DNA from: an uncultured Chloroflexota bacterium
GTDB taxonomy: Bacteria; Chloroflexota; Chloroflexia; Thermomicrobiales; UBA6265
Direction of reading: 5' to 3'
Assembly (NCBI GenBank): GCA_937901745.1
Contig: CALGSZ010000004.1
Location: 1 to 64,000 of the forward strand
DNA: 64,000 nucleotides
Positions 1-8,429 of the stretch are shown here, in pieces. Under the pieces are notes generated by a model. The model had not been told where the DNA came from and ran no database searches. It saw only the letters and a list, made by a program, of their open reading frames with translations. The translations under genes and the position numbers were made by a program. Position 1 is the stretch's first letter. Every line of letters begins with the position of its first letter.

Positions 1-12
1 CGGGAGCGACAG

Positions 13-351
13 GTTTCAATCCCCACCCTGCTCAAGAGCAGAGTGCAACCGCTACTGCCGTTGCCGTAGCAGACCAACTTGCCGCCGAGCGGGTTTCAAT
101 CCCCACCCTGCTCAAGAGCAGAGTGCAACGCGGGCGCAACCGACGCGGAGGTCGCGGCGCGGGAGCCAGTTTCAATCCCCACCCTGCTCAAGAGCAGAGT
201 GCAACTTCGGCCCACGCATTGCGCGCCTCGACCGCCAGCCGGTTTCAATCCCCACCCTGCTCAAGAGCAGAGTGCAACGTTGTCGTCGCCTCCCGAGTAC
301 GTCCCGATTGATTGGTTTCAATCCCCACCCTGCTCAAGAGCAGAGTGCAAC
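13..351 (-). CRISPR. CRISPR array, leader-proximal end (5 repeats, 4 complete spacers)
   Basis: Five identical 37-bp repeats lie at 13-49, 93-129, 169-205, 242-278 and 315-351, separated by spacers of 43, 39, 36 and 36 bp; a sixth, partial spacer occupies 1-12, so the array continues off the left edge. On the plus strand the repeat begins GTTTCAATCCCC and contains the dyad CTGCTCAAGAGCAG. Read on the minus strand it ends ATTGAAAC, the usual 3' end (crRNA 5' handle) of type I and III repeats, so transcription is inferred to run right to left. The last repeat is perfect, which suits the leader end rather than a decayed trailer end. No cas gene is in the window, so the subtype cannot be assigned. 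Confidence 0.97.
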
Positions 352-600
352 GGCGCAGAATCTCGGCAAATCTTAGCGGATTCCCTCCTTTCCAACCGCG
401 GGACGTCGGCGACACGTCTGTCGCGGGTGTCAAATTCTGTGGAAATGTTTGCGCTTTCCTCGCTCATGTTGCGCGAACCTCCTGGCATTTTCGTCGGTGC
501 ACCCGGTCCGCGCAATGATTCGTGCGGCGAACTATTGTCCTATTTGCGCGTAGCGGGCTTGCTCGAAACCAGCATATCGGCACCGACAGCCGTTCGGCTC
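352..600 (-). promoter_or_regulatory. putative CRISPR leader
   Basis: This roughly 250-bp stretch between the perfect terminal repeat and the neighbouring gene has no convincing coding frame and is locally richer in A+T than its surroundings. It lies upstream of the array if the array is read on the minus strand. It contains a perfect 6-bp dyad with a 4-nt centre at 409-424 (GCGACA/TGTCGC) and a TTGACA hexamer on the minus strand (433-428) without a good -10 at normal spacing. Leader identity is inferred from position and repeat orientation only. Confidence 0.5.
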
Positions 601-650
601 ACGGGCGGATCGGCCGGTGAGGGTAGGGCAGACGTGCGTGGGATGTCGAA

Positions 651-1901
651 TCAGGCGACGCTGCGGTTGTCCGCGGCTGGCTGGGTGGCGACGAAGATTG
701 TCTCCTCCCGGTCGAGCTGCACCAGCGCCTGCAGGATGTTGGCGGCGACCGCTTCGACCTCGTGGTCGATCAGCCACTGCAGGGCGTCGGTCAGCTCCAG
801 CCGGGCGCCGGTCGGGCGGCGCTCCTGGAGATACGAGAGGGACGAAAGCACCGCCGGGGAGCAAACGTAGCGGCCAACAGCCGCATACACTCCCTCCGGC
901 TCGGTGTCCGGGATCGCCTGGTAGATCGGATGGTCCGGACCGGGCTTTTCCGCGAGCAGTGCGATGGGGCGCGGATTGAGCCGCGAGTTCGCCGCGCGTA
1001 GCCGTGCCAGGCCGTAGTGACGGCGGCGACGCTTCAGCTTGGCGACGGCCAGGACGCTCGTCCGCCGAGCGGCGTACTGCTCCACGAGCTGCTGCAGCAC
1101 CGTCGCGTCCGAGCGGTGCGAGGAGTCGAACTGGTTGTCGGGCAGGATCACGGCGAAGGGCCGATCCTGGATGACCGGCGAGGCCTGCAGGATGGCGTGA
1201 CCAAGTCCAAGAGGCGCGCCTTGCTCGACCGGCGTGATCGCCTGTAACCGCTGGACGAACGATGGACGGCGGAATGCCTGCGCCATCGCCGCCGACTCTC
1301 CGGCCGGTAGGACAACGACGATCTCTCGAATCCGCGCTTGCATCGCTTCGGCGGCGGCGCGGTCGATCGCGTCCACGATCTCGTCGCGCGACCACTCGTG
1401 CCACTGCCAGCCGGCGATCGGGACGCAGCAGACGGGGACCGGTCCCGGTTGGCGCCACCAGTCGGCGGCGGCTCGCACGGCCTGCGCCTTGGCGCGCGCT
1501 TCCTCGACGACCATGTGGTGGACGAGCATGCGCTCGGTGGCCGGCAGCGCCAAATCGGTCAGGATCGCCGCCAGCGCGGCGTCGACCGAGGGCAGGCCGG
1601 GATCGGCATTTGCCGCCGTGGCCGTGCCGCGAGCCGGCCGGCTACCGGCTGGGTCTGCTTCGTACGTCGCCATCAGCTCGCCGGGCGGAAGTTGCAACGC
1701 GCGCTCGTAGGCGACGACGAGCTGTCGCGAGGGACGCGTTGTGCCGTTCTCCACGGCGGAGAGATGCGCCTTCGTGTAGCCCAAGAGGTTGGCTAGCTCA
1801 CCGAGGCCCAGTCCCGCGCGATGACGGGCGAGCCGCATCCGCGCACCGAGCGGGAGCGAATCCAGCGTTCCCTCGGGGATAGGATTCTCTCTGCGACCCA
1901 T
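651..1901 (-). CDS. XRE-family HTH domain fused to GalU-like nucleotidyltransferase-fold domain
   Basis: A 416-residue protein. Residues about 18-78 form an XRE/Cro-type helix-turn-helix (ELANLLGYTKAHLSAVENG). Residues about 155-400 resemble UTP-glucose-1-phosphate uridylyltransferase (GalU): GAPLGLGHAIL at 228-238, FAVILPDNQF at 249-258, VGRYVCSPAVL at 342-352 and the LTDAL element at 370-374 are recognisable. The GalU nucleotide loop (GxGTRxxPxTK) is missing; the equivalent segment reads IAGWQWHEW (162-170), so catalysis is doubtful. The ATG at 1901 is preceded by GAGGGAGAA at good spacing, whereas the longer upstream frame has no ribosome site. It lies 3-10 kb from the UDP-sugar genes. A role as a nucleotide-sugar-responsive regulator is my inference; the fold assignments are fairly secure. 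Confidence 0.8.
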   Translation of the reverse strand: MGRRENPIPEGTLDSLPLGARMRLARHRAGLGLGELANLLGYTKAHLSAVENGTTRPSRQLVVAYERALQLPPGELMATYEADPAGSRPARGTATAANADPGLPSVDAALAAILTDLALPATERMLVHHMVVEEARAKAQAVRAAADWWRQPGPVPVCCVPIAGWQWHEWSRDEIVDAIDRAAAEAMQARIREIVVVLPAGESAAMAQAFRRPSFVQRLQAITPVEQGAPLGLGHAILQASPVIQDRPFAVILPDNQFDSSHRSDATVLQQLVEQYAARRTSVLAVAKLKRRRRHYGLARLRAANSRLNPRPIALLAEKPGPDHPIYQAIPDTEPEGVYAAVGRYVCSPAVLSSLSYLQERRPTGARLELTDALQWLIDHEVEAVAANILQALVQLDREETIFVATQPAADNRSVA

Positions 1902-2065
1902 CGGCGTTCTCCCTCGGGCTGAGAAGTAACACCTCGCGCCTGTACCGAACAATCTATCATCAACCGCGATTTTGTGCTCGTCGTCTGACTTGGATCCCCA
2001 TTTTCTGTCGTGCTGGCTGCGACAGGCGACTTCGCGGGAGTCCGGCATGCCAGCGCAACGTACGC

Positions 2066-2094
2066 TTGACACCCGTTAGATGTTAGTTTATTAG
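2066..2094 (+). promoter_or_regulatory. sigma70-type promoter of ppdK
   Basis: TTGACA (2066-2071), a 17-bp spacer and TATTAG (2089-2094) lie in the 304-bp non-coding gap 1902-2205 between the divergent HTH fusion gene and ppdK. The transcript would have a 5' leader of about 105 nt. Nothing else recognisable is in the gap. Confidence 0.55.
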
Positions 2095-2205
2095 ATTGTC
2101 ACTTGCTTTCGCTCGATGTCTCGCTCGCCACGGTCGCCAGCAGCGGTCATCGGGCCGGTGGGCTCGGCGGCCCGGGCATCGCTGGTGAAGTAGAGGAGGG
2201 ACCTA

Positions 2206-4830
2206 ATGAGGCGTCGTTGGGTTCGGCTGTTCGATGAGGGCTCCGCCGCGGACCGTGATCTCCTTGGCGGCAAAGGTGCGAACCTCGCCGAGATGACGCG
2301 CCTAGGCCTACCCGTCCCTCCAGGGTTCGTCATTACGACAGAGGCCTGCCGCGCCTACCTCAACTCAGACGGCCAAACGCCGGACGGACTCTGGGAGGAG
2401 GTTGAAGACGCCCTGGCCGCGATCGAGATGCGCGTAGGACGGCGGTTTGGTGATCCTGCCTGCCCGCTCCTCCTCTCGGTGCGGTCGGGTGCGCGCATCT
2501 CGATGCCGGGAATGATGGACACGATCCTCAACGTCGGGATCGACGAGCGCACGATCGCCGGGCTCGCCCGCCGGCACAACCCGGATTTCGCGCTCGATTG
2601 CGCCCGCCGGCTGACGGAGATGTATGGCCGCGTGGTTCTGGGCATCACGGACCGCGAATTCGACTGCTCGGTGCACCAGGCCGTCGCCGCGGCGGAGAAG
2701 GCGGTCAACGCTGGCGAGCAAGACGCGCTGGAGCAGGCCGTCGCCCGGCTGCGCGAGGCGGTCGCGGCACACGGCGCCCAGTTTCCAAGGACGCCGATGG
2801 AGCAGCTGCGCGGGGCAGTGATGGCCGTGTTCCGGTCGTGGAACACGCCGCGCGCGGTCGCGTATCGGCGCGCCCATAACATTCCGGACGATCTCGGCAC
2901 GGCCGTGAATGTCCAGGCGATGGTCTTCGGCAATAGCGGATCGGACAGCGCCACCGGCGTCTGCTTCACTCGCAACCCGAACACCGGCGAGCCTGGCCTC
3001 TTCGGTGAGGTGCTGGTCGACGCGCAGGGTGAGGATGTGGTCGCTGGGATTCGCACTCCGCTGCCGATCGCGGCGATGCGCGATGACCCGGCGCTCTCGA
3101 GCGCGTACGAGCAGCTGTTAGAGCTTGCCGAGCACCTGGAGCTGCACTACCGCGACATGCAGGACATCGAGTTCACCGTCGAGCGGGGCCGGCTCTGGCT
3201 GCTCCAGACGCGGACGGGCAAGCGCACCCCGGCGGCGGCGGTCGCGATCGCCCTGGCAATGGCGGAAGAGGGGCTAATCGACCGGGAGACGGCGGTCCGG
3301 CGCGTCGAGCCGTCGCAGCTCGAGCAACTCCTGCACCCGCGCATTGATGAGTCGAAGCCACTGCAGGTCATCGCGACCGGCCTCCCGGCCTCGCCGGGCG
3401 CCGCTGCTGGACGCGTCGTCTTCGATCCGATGGAGGCGCGCCTCCTGGCCGAGCGCGGTGAGGATGTGATTCTTGTCCGCCAGGAGACATCCGCCGACGA
3501 CTTCCCCGGAATGGTGGGGGCGCGGGGCATCGTCACCGCGCGCGGCGGCATGACCTCCCACGCGGCGGTCGTCGCGCGCGGCATGGGCAAGCCTGCGGTC
3601 ACCGGCTGCGGGGAGATCGAGATCGCGCCGGTCGGTGAGACATTCCGCGCCGGCAAGGTCGTCGTCCATGCTGGCGATGAGATCACGATTGATGGCTCGA
3701 CGGGCCGGGTGATGCTCGGGCGGGCGGAGCTGATCGAACCCGATCTCAGCGGCGGGGCGGAGACGCTGCTCTCCTGGGCCGATGGCTACCGCCGCCTGCG
3801 GGTACGCGCCAACGCCGACACGCCGGAGGATGCGCGCCGCGCCCGTGAGTTCGGCGCGGAGGGGATCGGTCTCTGCCGCACGGAGCACATGTTCTTCGGT
3901 GAGGACCGCATTGATATCGTGCGGGAAATGATCCTGGCCGAGACGGCGGAGGAGCGGCAGCAGGCGCTCGCCGCGCTGGAGCCGCTGCAGGTCGCGGACT
4001 TCGTTGGCATCTTCCGCGCGATGGCCGGCTGCCCGGTCACGATCCGCACGCTTGACCCGCCGCTGCACGAGTTCCTGCCGCCGACGCACGAGGACCGCGC
4101 TCGGTTGGCGAGGCGGATTGGGCGGGAAGTCGACGAAGTCGAGGCGCGCATCGAGGCGCTGCGCGAGGCCAACCCGATGCTCGGGCATCGCGGCTGTCGC
4201 CTCGGCATCACGCATCCGGAGATCACGGCGATGCAGGCGCGCGCCATCTTCCGCGCCGCGCTGACGTGCGCCGCCGAGGGCGTCGAGGTCTTCCCGGAGG
4301 TTATGGTCCCGCTGGTGGTCGATCCGGAGGAGCTGCGCCGGCAGCGGGAGGTGATCGAGGCGGAGGCGGAGAAGCTCTTCGCGCAAGAAGGGCGCCGCGT
4401 CCAGTACACGATCGGGACGATGATCGAGACGCCACGCGCCGCGCTTCTCGCGGACCGCATCGCGGCTCACGCGGACTTCTTCTCGTTCGGCACCAACGAC
4501 CTGACGCAGATGACCTTCGCGCTCAGCCGGGACGATGCTGGCCGCTTCCTGCCCAGCTACGTGGATTGTGGCGTCCTGGGGGCTGACCCGTTCCAGGTGC
4601 TCGATGAAGACGGCGTCGGCCAGCTGATCGAGCTCGCCACCATTCGCGGCCGCAGCGCCAATCCGAAGCTCAAGGTCGGCATCTGCGGAGAGCACGGCGG
4701 GGAGCCGCGAGCCGTCGCCTTCTTCAACCGGCTTGGCATCGACTACGTCAGCTGCTCGCCGTTCCGGGTGCCGGTCGCCCGGCTCGCGGCGGCGCGCGCC
4801 CAGCTCAATATCGCTGGCGCTGGGCACTAA
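2206..4830 (+). CDS. ppdK: pyruvate, phosphate dikinase
   Basis: Catalyses reversible ATP + pyruvate + Pi to AMP + PEP + PPi in the cytoplasm, linking pyruvate and PEP. The 874-residue length is the usual full size. The N-terminal ATP-grasp part starts LLGGKGANLAEM. The central phosphohistidine domain has the catalytic histidine in GGMTSHAAVVARGMGKP. The C-terminal PEP/pyruvate-binding TIM barrel has GTMIETPRAA, FFSFGTNDLTQMTF and GICGEHGG. The ATG at 2206 is preceded by GAGGAGGG (2193-2200). The stop overlaps by 3-4 bases the stop of the convergent epimerase gene. A malic enzyme further along (48969-51503) could supply pyruvate, so gluconeogenic flux is plausible, but that is inference. Confidence 0.97.
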   Translation: MRRRWVRLFDEGSAADRDLLGGKGANLAEMTRLGLPVPPGFVITTEACRAYLNSDGQTPDGLWEEVEDALAAIEMRVGRRFGDPACPLLLSVRSGARISMPGMMDTILNVGIDERTIAGLARRHNPDFALDCARRLTEMYGRVVLGITDREFDCSVHQAVAAAEKAVNAGEQDALEQAVARLREAVAAHGAQFPRTPMEQLRGAVMAVFRSWNTPRAVAYRRAHNIPDDLGTAVNVQAMVFGNSGSDSATGVCFTRNPNTGEPGLFGEVLVDAQGEDVVAGIRTPLPIAAMRDDPALSSAYEQLLELAEHLELHYRDMQDIEFTVERGRLWLLQTRTGKRTPAAAVAIALAMAEEGLIDRETAVRRVEPSQLEQLLHPRIDESKPLQVIATGLPASPGAAAGRVVFDPMEARLLAERGEDVILVRQETSADDFPGMVGARGIVTARGGMTSHAAVVARGMGKPAVTGCGEIEIAPVGETFRAGKVVVHAGDEITIDGSTGRVMLGRAELIEPDLSGGAETLLSWADGYRRLRVRANADTPEDARRAREFGAEGIGLCRTEHMFFGEDRIDIVREMILAETAEERQQALAALEPLQVADFVGIFRAMAGCPVTIRTLDPPLHEFLPPTHEDRARLARRIGREVDEVEARIEALREANPMLGHRGCRLGITHPEITAMQARAIFRAALTCAAEGVEVFPEVMVPLVVDPEELRRQREVIEAEAEKLFAQEGRRVQYTIGTMIETPRAALLADRIAAHADFFSFGTNDLTQMTFALSRDDAGRFLPSYVDCGVLGADPFQVLDEDGVGQLIELATIRGRSANPKLKVGICGEHGGEPRAVAFFNRLGIDYVSCSPFRVPVARLAAARAQLNIAGAGH

Positions 4831-5843
4831 CTGCCGACGGCGTAGAAGTCGCGATACCAGGCGACGAACCGGCTCAGACCTTCCTCGATCGGCGTAGTTG
4901 GGGAGAAGCCCGTCACGGCGGCGAGGTCGCTGACGTCAGCGTACGTCACCGGGACGTCGCCTGGTTGCATCGGCTTGTGCCGGATGATGGCGGGCTTGCC
5001 GATCAGCTCTTCGAGAATGGCGACGAATCGCCGCAGCTCGACCGGGCTGTGATTGCCGATGTTGTAGATGCGGAACGGAGCGGTCGAGCTCGCCGGATCG
5101 GGGGCCTCGCCACTCCAGGCTGGGTTGGGTTGCGGCAGCGTGTCGAGGCAGCGCACGACCGCCTCGGCGCAGTCGTCAATGTAGGTGAAGTCACGGCAGG
5201 CGCTGCCGTCGCCGTAGAGATCGATCGGCTTCCCCTCGAAGATCGCGCGGGTAAAGGAGAAGTACGCCATATCCGGCCGGCCCCATGGGCCGTAGACGGT
5301 GAAGAAGCGCAGTCCCGTCGCTGGCAGGCCGAAGAGATGGCTGTAGGCGTGGGCCATCAGCTCGTTGGCGCGCTTGGTCGCCGCGTAGAAGCTGACCGGG
5401 TGGTCTGCCAGGTCGTGCTCGGAGAAGGGGATCTTCGTGTTCGCGCCGTAGACGGAGGAGGACGACGCGAAGACGAGGTGGCGGACGCCCGTCTGCCGGC
5501 ACCCTTCGAGGATGTTGCCGAAGCCGACGAGATTGGCGTCCACGTACGCCGCCGGGTTCTCCAGCGAGTAACGGACGCCCGCCTGCGCGCCGAGGTGGAC
5601 GACGAGCTCGGGTCGCTCCTCCGCGAACAGGCGGACCATACCCTCACGGTCGGCGAGGTCGAGCCGGTGGAATCGGAAGCCCGGCTTCCCCTCGAGCTGG
5701 GCGAGGCGCGCCTCTTTCAGGCGCGGATCGTAGTAATCGTTGAGATTGTCGAGGCCGATTACCTCGTCGCCGCGTTGGAGGAGGAGCTGGCCGACGTGCA
5801 TGCCGATGAAGCCAGCGACGCCCGTGACGAGGATTCGGGCCAT
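4827..5843 (-). CDS. UDP-glucuronate 4-epimerase (extended SDR family)
   Basis: A 338-residue NAD-dependent epimerase/dehydratase. The N-terminal Rossmann motif is TGVAGFIGMHV; the NLNDYYDPRLKEARL segment is typical of enzymes interconverting UDP-glucuronate and UDP-galacturonate; the catalytic residues appear as SSSSVYG and YAATK (Tyr-x-x-x-Lys). The start ATG at 5843 overlaps by one base the stop codon of the upstream UDP-glucose dehydrogenase (TGATG), so the two are translationally coupled, which supports the substrate assignment. Together they would convert UDP-glucose to UDP-galacturonate for surface polysaccharide. UDP-glucose 4-epimerase activity cannot be excluded. Confidence 0.88.
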   Translation of the reverse strand: MARILVTGVAGFIGMHVGQLLLQRGDEVIGLDNLNDYYDPRLKEARLAQLEGKPGFRFHRLDLADREGMVRLFAEERPELVVHLGAQAGVRYSLENPAAYVDANLVGFGNILEGCRQTGVRHLVFASSSSVYGANTKIPFSEHDLADHPVSFYAATKRANELMAHAYSHLFGLPATGLRFFTVYGPWGRPDMAYFSFTRAIFEGKPIDLYGDGSACRDFTYIDDCAEAVVRCLDTLPQPNPAWSGEAPDPASSTAPFRIYNIGNHSPVELRRFVAILEELIGKPAIIRHKPMQPGDVPVTYADVSDLAAVTGFSPTTPIEEGLSRFVAWYRDFYAVGS

Positions 5844-7261
5844 CAGTCGCTCACTCCGGTCGAGACCGCGGGTCCCACCGACTCGCGGACGAACCCATCC
5901 AGCGGGTTGAGGCGGATCGGCTCGATCGGCGCGCCGAGGCCGATGCCGAAGTAGGTAATGCCCTCACGCGCCATCCGCTCCGGGTCGTAGATGTTGCGCC
6001 CGTCGAAGATGACCGGCTGCCGGAGCGTCGTGCGGATGACGTCGAAGTCGGGGCTGCGGAAGGCTCGCCATTCGGTGCAGATGATGAGCGCCTCCGCGCC
6101 GACGAGGGCCGCGTCCTCGCTCTCGCAGAGGACGAGCTCTCCGCTTTCCACCTGCTTCGGATAATGGCGGCGCGCCTCGTCCATCGCCTCCGGGTCGTAC
6201 GCCTGCACGCGCGCGCCCGCTTGCCAGAGCAGCTCCATCAGCGCCCGGCTCGGCGCCTCGCGCATGTCGTTCGTGTTCGGCTTGAACGCCAATCCCCAAA
6301 GAGCGAAGGTCCGGCCCTTGAGGTCGCCCTGGAAGTACTGCGAGACCTTGTTGAAGAGGACGCGCTTCTGCCGGTCGTTGACATCCTCGACGGCGCGCAG
6401 GAGCTGGGCGTCGTAGCCGACGGCGGCGGCGACGCGCTCCAGGGAGCGGACGTCCTTGGGGAAGCAGGAGCCGCCGTAGCCGCAGCCGGGATAGATGAAG
6501 GCGTAGCCGATGCGGGGATCGGAGCCGATTCCGAGGCGCACGCTCTCAATATCAACGCCGACGCGCTCCGCGATGTTCGCCAGCTCGTTCATGAAGCTGA
6601 TCTTGGTGGCGAGCATGGCGTTGGCCGCGTACTTCGTGAACTCGGCGGACCGAATGTCCATGATCATCAGGCGGCTGTGGTTGCGGTTGAACGGCGCGTA
6701 GAGCTCGCGCATCTGCTCGATGGCGCGGGGGCTATCCGAGCCGACGATGATCCGGTCCGGCTTCATGAAGTCATCAATCGCCGCGCCCTCTTTCAGGAAC
6801 TCAGGATTCGAGACGACATCGAACTCGATGTCGAGCCCGCGCGCCTTCAGCTCGCGAGCGACGATTGCCCGGACGCGGTCGCCGGTGCCGACTGGGACGG
6901 TCGACTTGTTGACGACGGTCTTCGGCTCCGTCATCTTGCGGCCAATCTCCGTCGCGACTGCCTCGACGGCGCTTAGGTCGGACGAGCCGTCTGGCAGTGG
7001 CGGCGTGCCGACACAGATCATCTGGATGTCGCCGTGCGCAATGCCCTCCGCGGCATCGGTCGTGAAGCGCAATCGCCCGACGCGACGTGTGCGGGCGATC
7101 ATCTCGCTCAGTCCTGGCTCGTAGATGGGCACCTCGCCGCGCTGGAGCCGAGCGATCCGGTCCGCGTCGATGTCGACGCACACCACGTCGTTCCCGACAT
7201 CCGCAAAGCACGCACCGGTGACGAGCCCAACATAACCGGTGCCGAAAATCGTGAGGTTCAT
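5843..7261 (-). CDS. ugd: UDP-glucose 6-dehydrogenase
   Basis: NAD-dependent four-electron oxidation of UDP-glucose to UDP-glucuronate. The 472-residue protein opens with the Rossmann motif FGTGYVGLVTGACFAD. The central helix region and catalytic cysteine are in YPGCGYGGSCFPKDV, and the C-terminal UDP-binding domain contains FKPNTNDMREAPS. The ATG at 7261 is chosen because MNLTIFGTGYVG is the standard N-terminus and GGGAGGC lies just upstream; the frame upstream of it has no family similarity. It is coupled to the following epimerase gene. Confidence 0.95.
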   Translation of the reverse strand: MNLTIFGTGYVGLVTGACFADVGNDVVCVDIDADRIARLQRGEVPIYEPGLSEMIARTRRVGRLRFTTDAAEGIAHGDIQMICVGTPPLPDGSSDLSAVEAVATEIGRKMTEPKTVVNKSTVPVGTGDRVRAIVARELKARGLDIEFDVVSNPEFLKEGAAIDDFMKPDRIIVGSDSPRAIEQMRELYAPFNRNHSRLMIMDIRSAEFTKYAANAMLATKISFMNELANIAERVGVDIESVRLGIGSDPRIGYAFIYPGCGYGGSCFPKDVRSLERVAAAVGYDAQLLRAVEDVNDRQKRVLFNKVSQYFQGDLKGRTFALWGLAFKPNTNDMREAPSRALMELLWQAGARVQAYDPEAMDEARRHYPKQVESGELVLCESEDAALVGAEALIICTEWRAFRSPDFDVIRTTLRQPVIFDGRNIYDPERMAREGITYFGIGLGAPIEPIRLNPLDGFVRESVGPAVSTGVSD

Positions 7262-7316
7262 GCTGCCTCCCAGATCCTTGCCTAAGCGCCGTTCTCTAAA
7301 GCGGACTGCCCGCGCT

Positions 7317-7336
7317 CGCGTGTCTGATGACACGCG
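7317..7336. other. perfect hairpin between epimerase and ugd genes
   Basis: CGCGTGTC-TGAT-GACACGCG gives a perfect 8-bp stem with a tetraloop in the 118-bp gap between two minus-strand genes. There is no U-run, so it is more likely an attenuator or mRNA-processing hairpin than an intrinsic terminator. Confidence 0.4.
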
Positions 7337-7379
7337 GCACCGGTCGGTGGTAGCGCCTCGGCCGCTCTGGGTTCAGAGT

Positions 7380-8324
7380 TTACGCTACGCTGGCGAGTGA
7401 CATCGTGCGCGCTGCCGCGATTGTCTGTTCGAGTCCTTCCTCAAGGCTCGTCAGCGGCTCGTAGCCAAGTGCCTCCTGGGCGGCGCTAATATCGGCCGCG
7501 GAGTGGCGAATATCGCCGGGACGCTCAGGCTGCCGGTCCACGACGGGTGATTCGCCAAGCAGTTGGGCCATCAGGACCAGGAGCTGGTTCAGGCTCACCG
7601 AGCGGCCCGCGGCGATGTTGAAGACGCGACCGACGGCGTCCGGCGCTTCGGCCGCGAGCAGGTTGGCCTGCACGACGTCGCCGACGTAGACGAAGTCGCG
7701 AGTTTGCCCGCCATCGCCGTAGATCGTTGGCCGCTTGCCCTCCAGGAGAGCGCTCAGGAAGCGAGGGATCACTGGCGCGTATGCCGAGTTGGGGTCTTGC
7801 CGCGGGCCGTAGACGTTGAAGTAGCGCAGCGCGACCGTCTCCAAGCCCCAGACTCGGGTGAAGACCTGGCAAAGCTCTTCCCCAGCCAGCTTGCTCGATG
7901 CATACGGCGAGGCCGGTTGCGGAGGTTGACTCTCGGACTTCGTCGGCGCCGGCGTGTCGCCGTAGACGGCGCAGGATGAGGCGAAAACGACCCGGCGGAC
8001 GCCTGCGTCCCTCGCCGCCGTGAGCACGTTGAGCGTGCCGATGACGTTGATGTCGTAGCACGATCGCGGATCGGCGACCGAGCGCGGGACGGACGGGTCG
8101 GCCGCCTGGTGGAACACGACCTTGACGCCAGCCATCGCCGCGCGGACAGCCTCCGCGTCGCGCAGATCGCCCTTCACGATCTCAATGTCTCCCGTGATGG
8201 AGGCGACGTTCTCGAGCTTGCCGGTCGAGAAGTCGTCGAAGATGCGGACGGCCTTGCCGCGAGAGGCGAGGCGAGCGACGAGGTGGGAACCGATGAACCC
8301 GGCGCCACCAGTAACGAGATACAT
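7380..8324 (-). CDS. NAD-dependent epimerase/dehydratase (UDP-hexose 4-epimerase-like)
   Basis: A 314-residue extended SDR. It has the NAD motif TGGAGFIGSHL, catalytic SSCAVYGD and YASSK, and the substrate-region signature RYFNVYGPRQDPNSAYAPVIP that is common in GalE/WbpP-like UDP-glucose or UDP-GlcNAc 4-epimerases. The ATG at 8324 (MYLVTGG) follows a strong AGGAGCAGGAG site; upstream codons of the open frame are not family-like. It is the middle gene of a minus-strand nucleotide-sugar block. The exact sugar is not determinable from sequence. Confidence 0.85.
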   Translation of the reverse strand: MYLVTGGAGFIGSHLVARLASRGKAVRIFDDFSTGKLENVASITGDIEIVKGDLRDAEAVRAAMAGVKVVFHQAADPSVPRSVADPRSCYDINVIGTLNVLTAARDAGVRRVVFASSCAVYGDTPAPTKSESQPPQPASPYASSKLAGEELCQVFTRVWGLETVALRYFNVYGPRQDPNSAYAPVIPRFLSALLEGKRPTIYGDGGQTRDFVYVGDVVQANLLAAEAPDAVGRVFNIAAGRSVSLNQLLVLMAQLLGESPVVDRQPERPGDIRHSAADISAAQEALGYEPLTSLEEGLEQTIAAARTMSLASVA

Positions 8325-8429
8325 TGCTCCTGCTCCTTGCGTGCCGCTTTGAGCAGCGGCATGCCCCGTGAGGGCGGCCATACCGCCCCTCGATCAACCT
8401 CGAATCACGCCGAGCGATTAGTCGCGAGA

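Noticed and set aside
318..515. Minus-strand open frame with AGGAGG before an ATG, running into the last CRISPR repeat
   Set aside because: It ends inside the repeat unit and its sequence comes from the leader region; the ribosome-site match is probably chance.
79..870. Long plus-strand open frame across the CRISPR array
   Set aside because: The translation simply repeats the CRISPR unit; no coding character.
3274..4827. 517-residue minus-strand frame opposite ppdK
   Set aside because: Shadow of a GC-rich gene; the plus-strand frame has all PPDK motifs.
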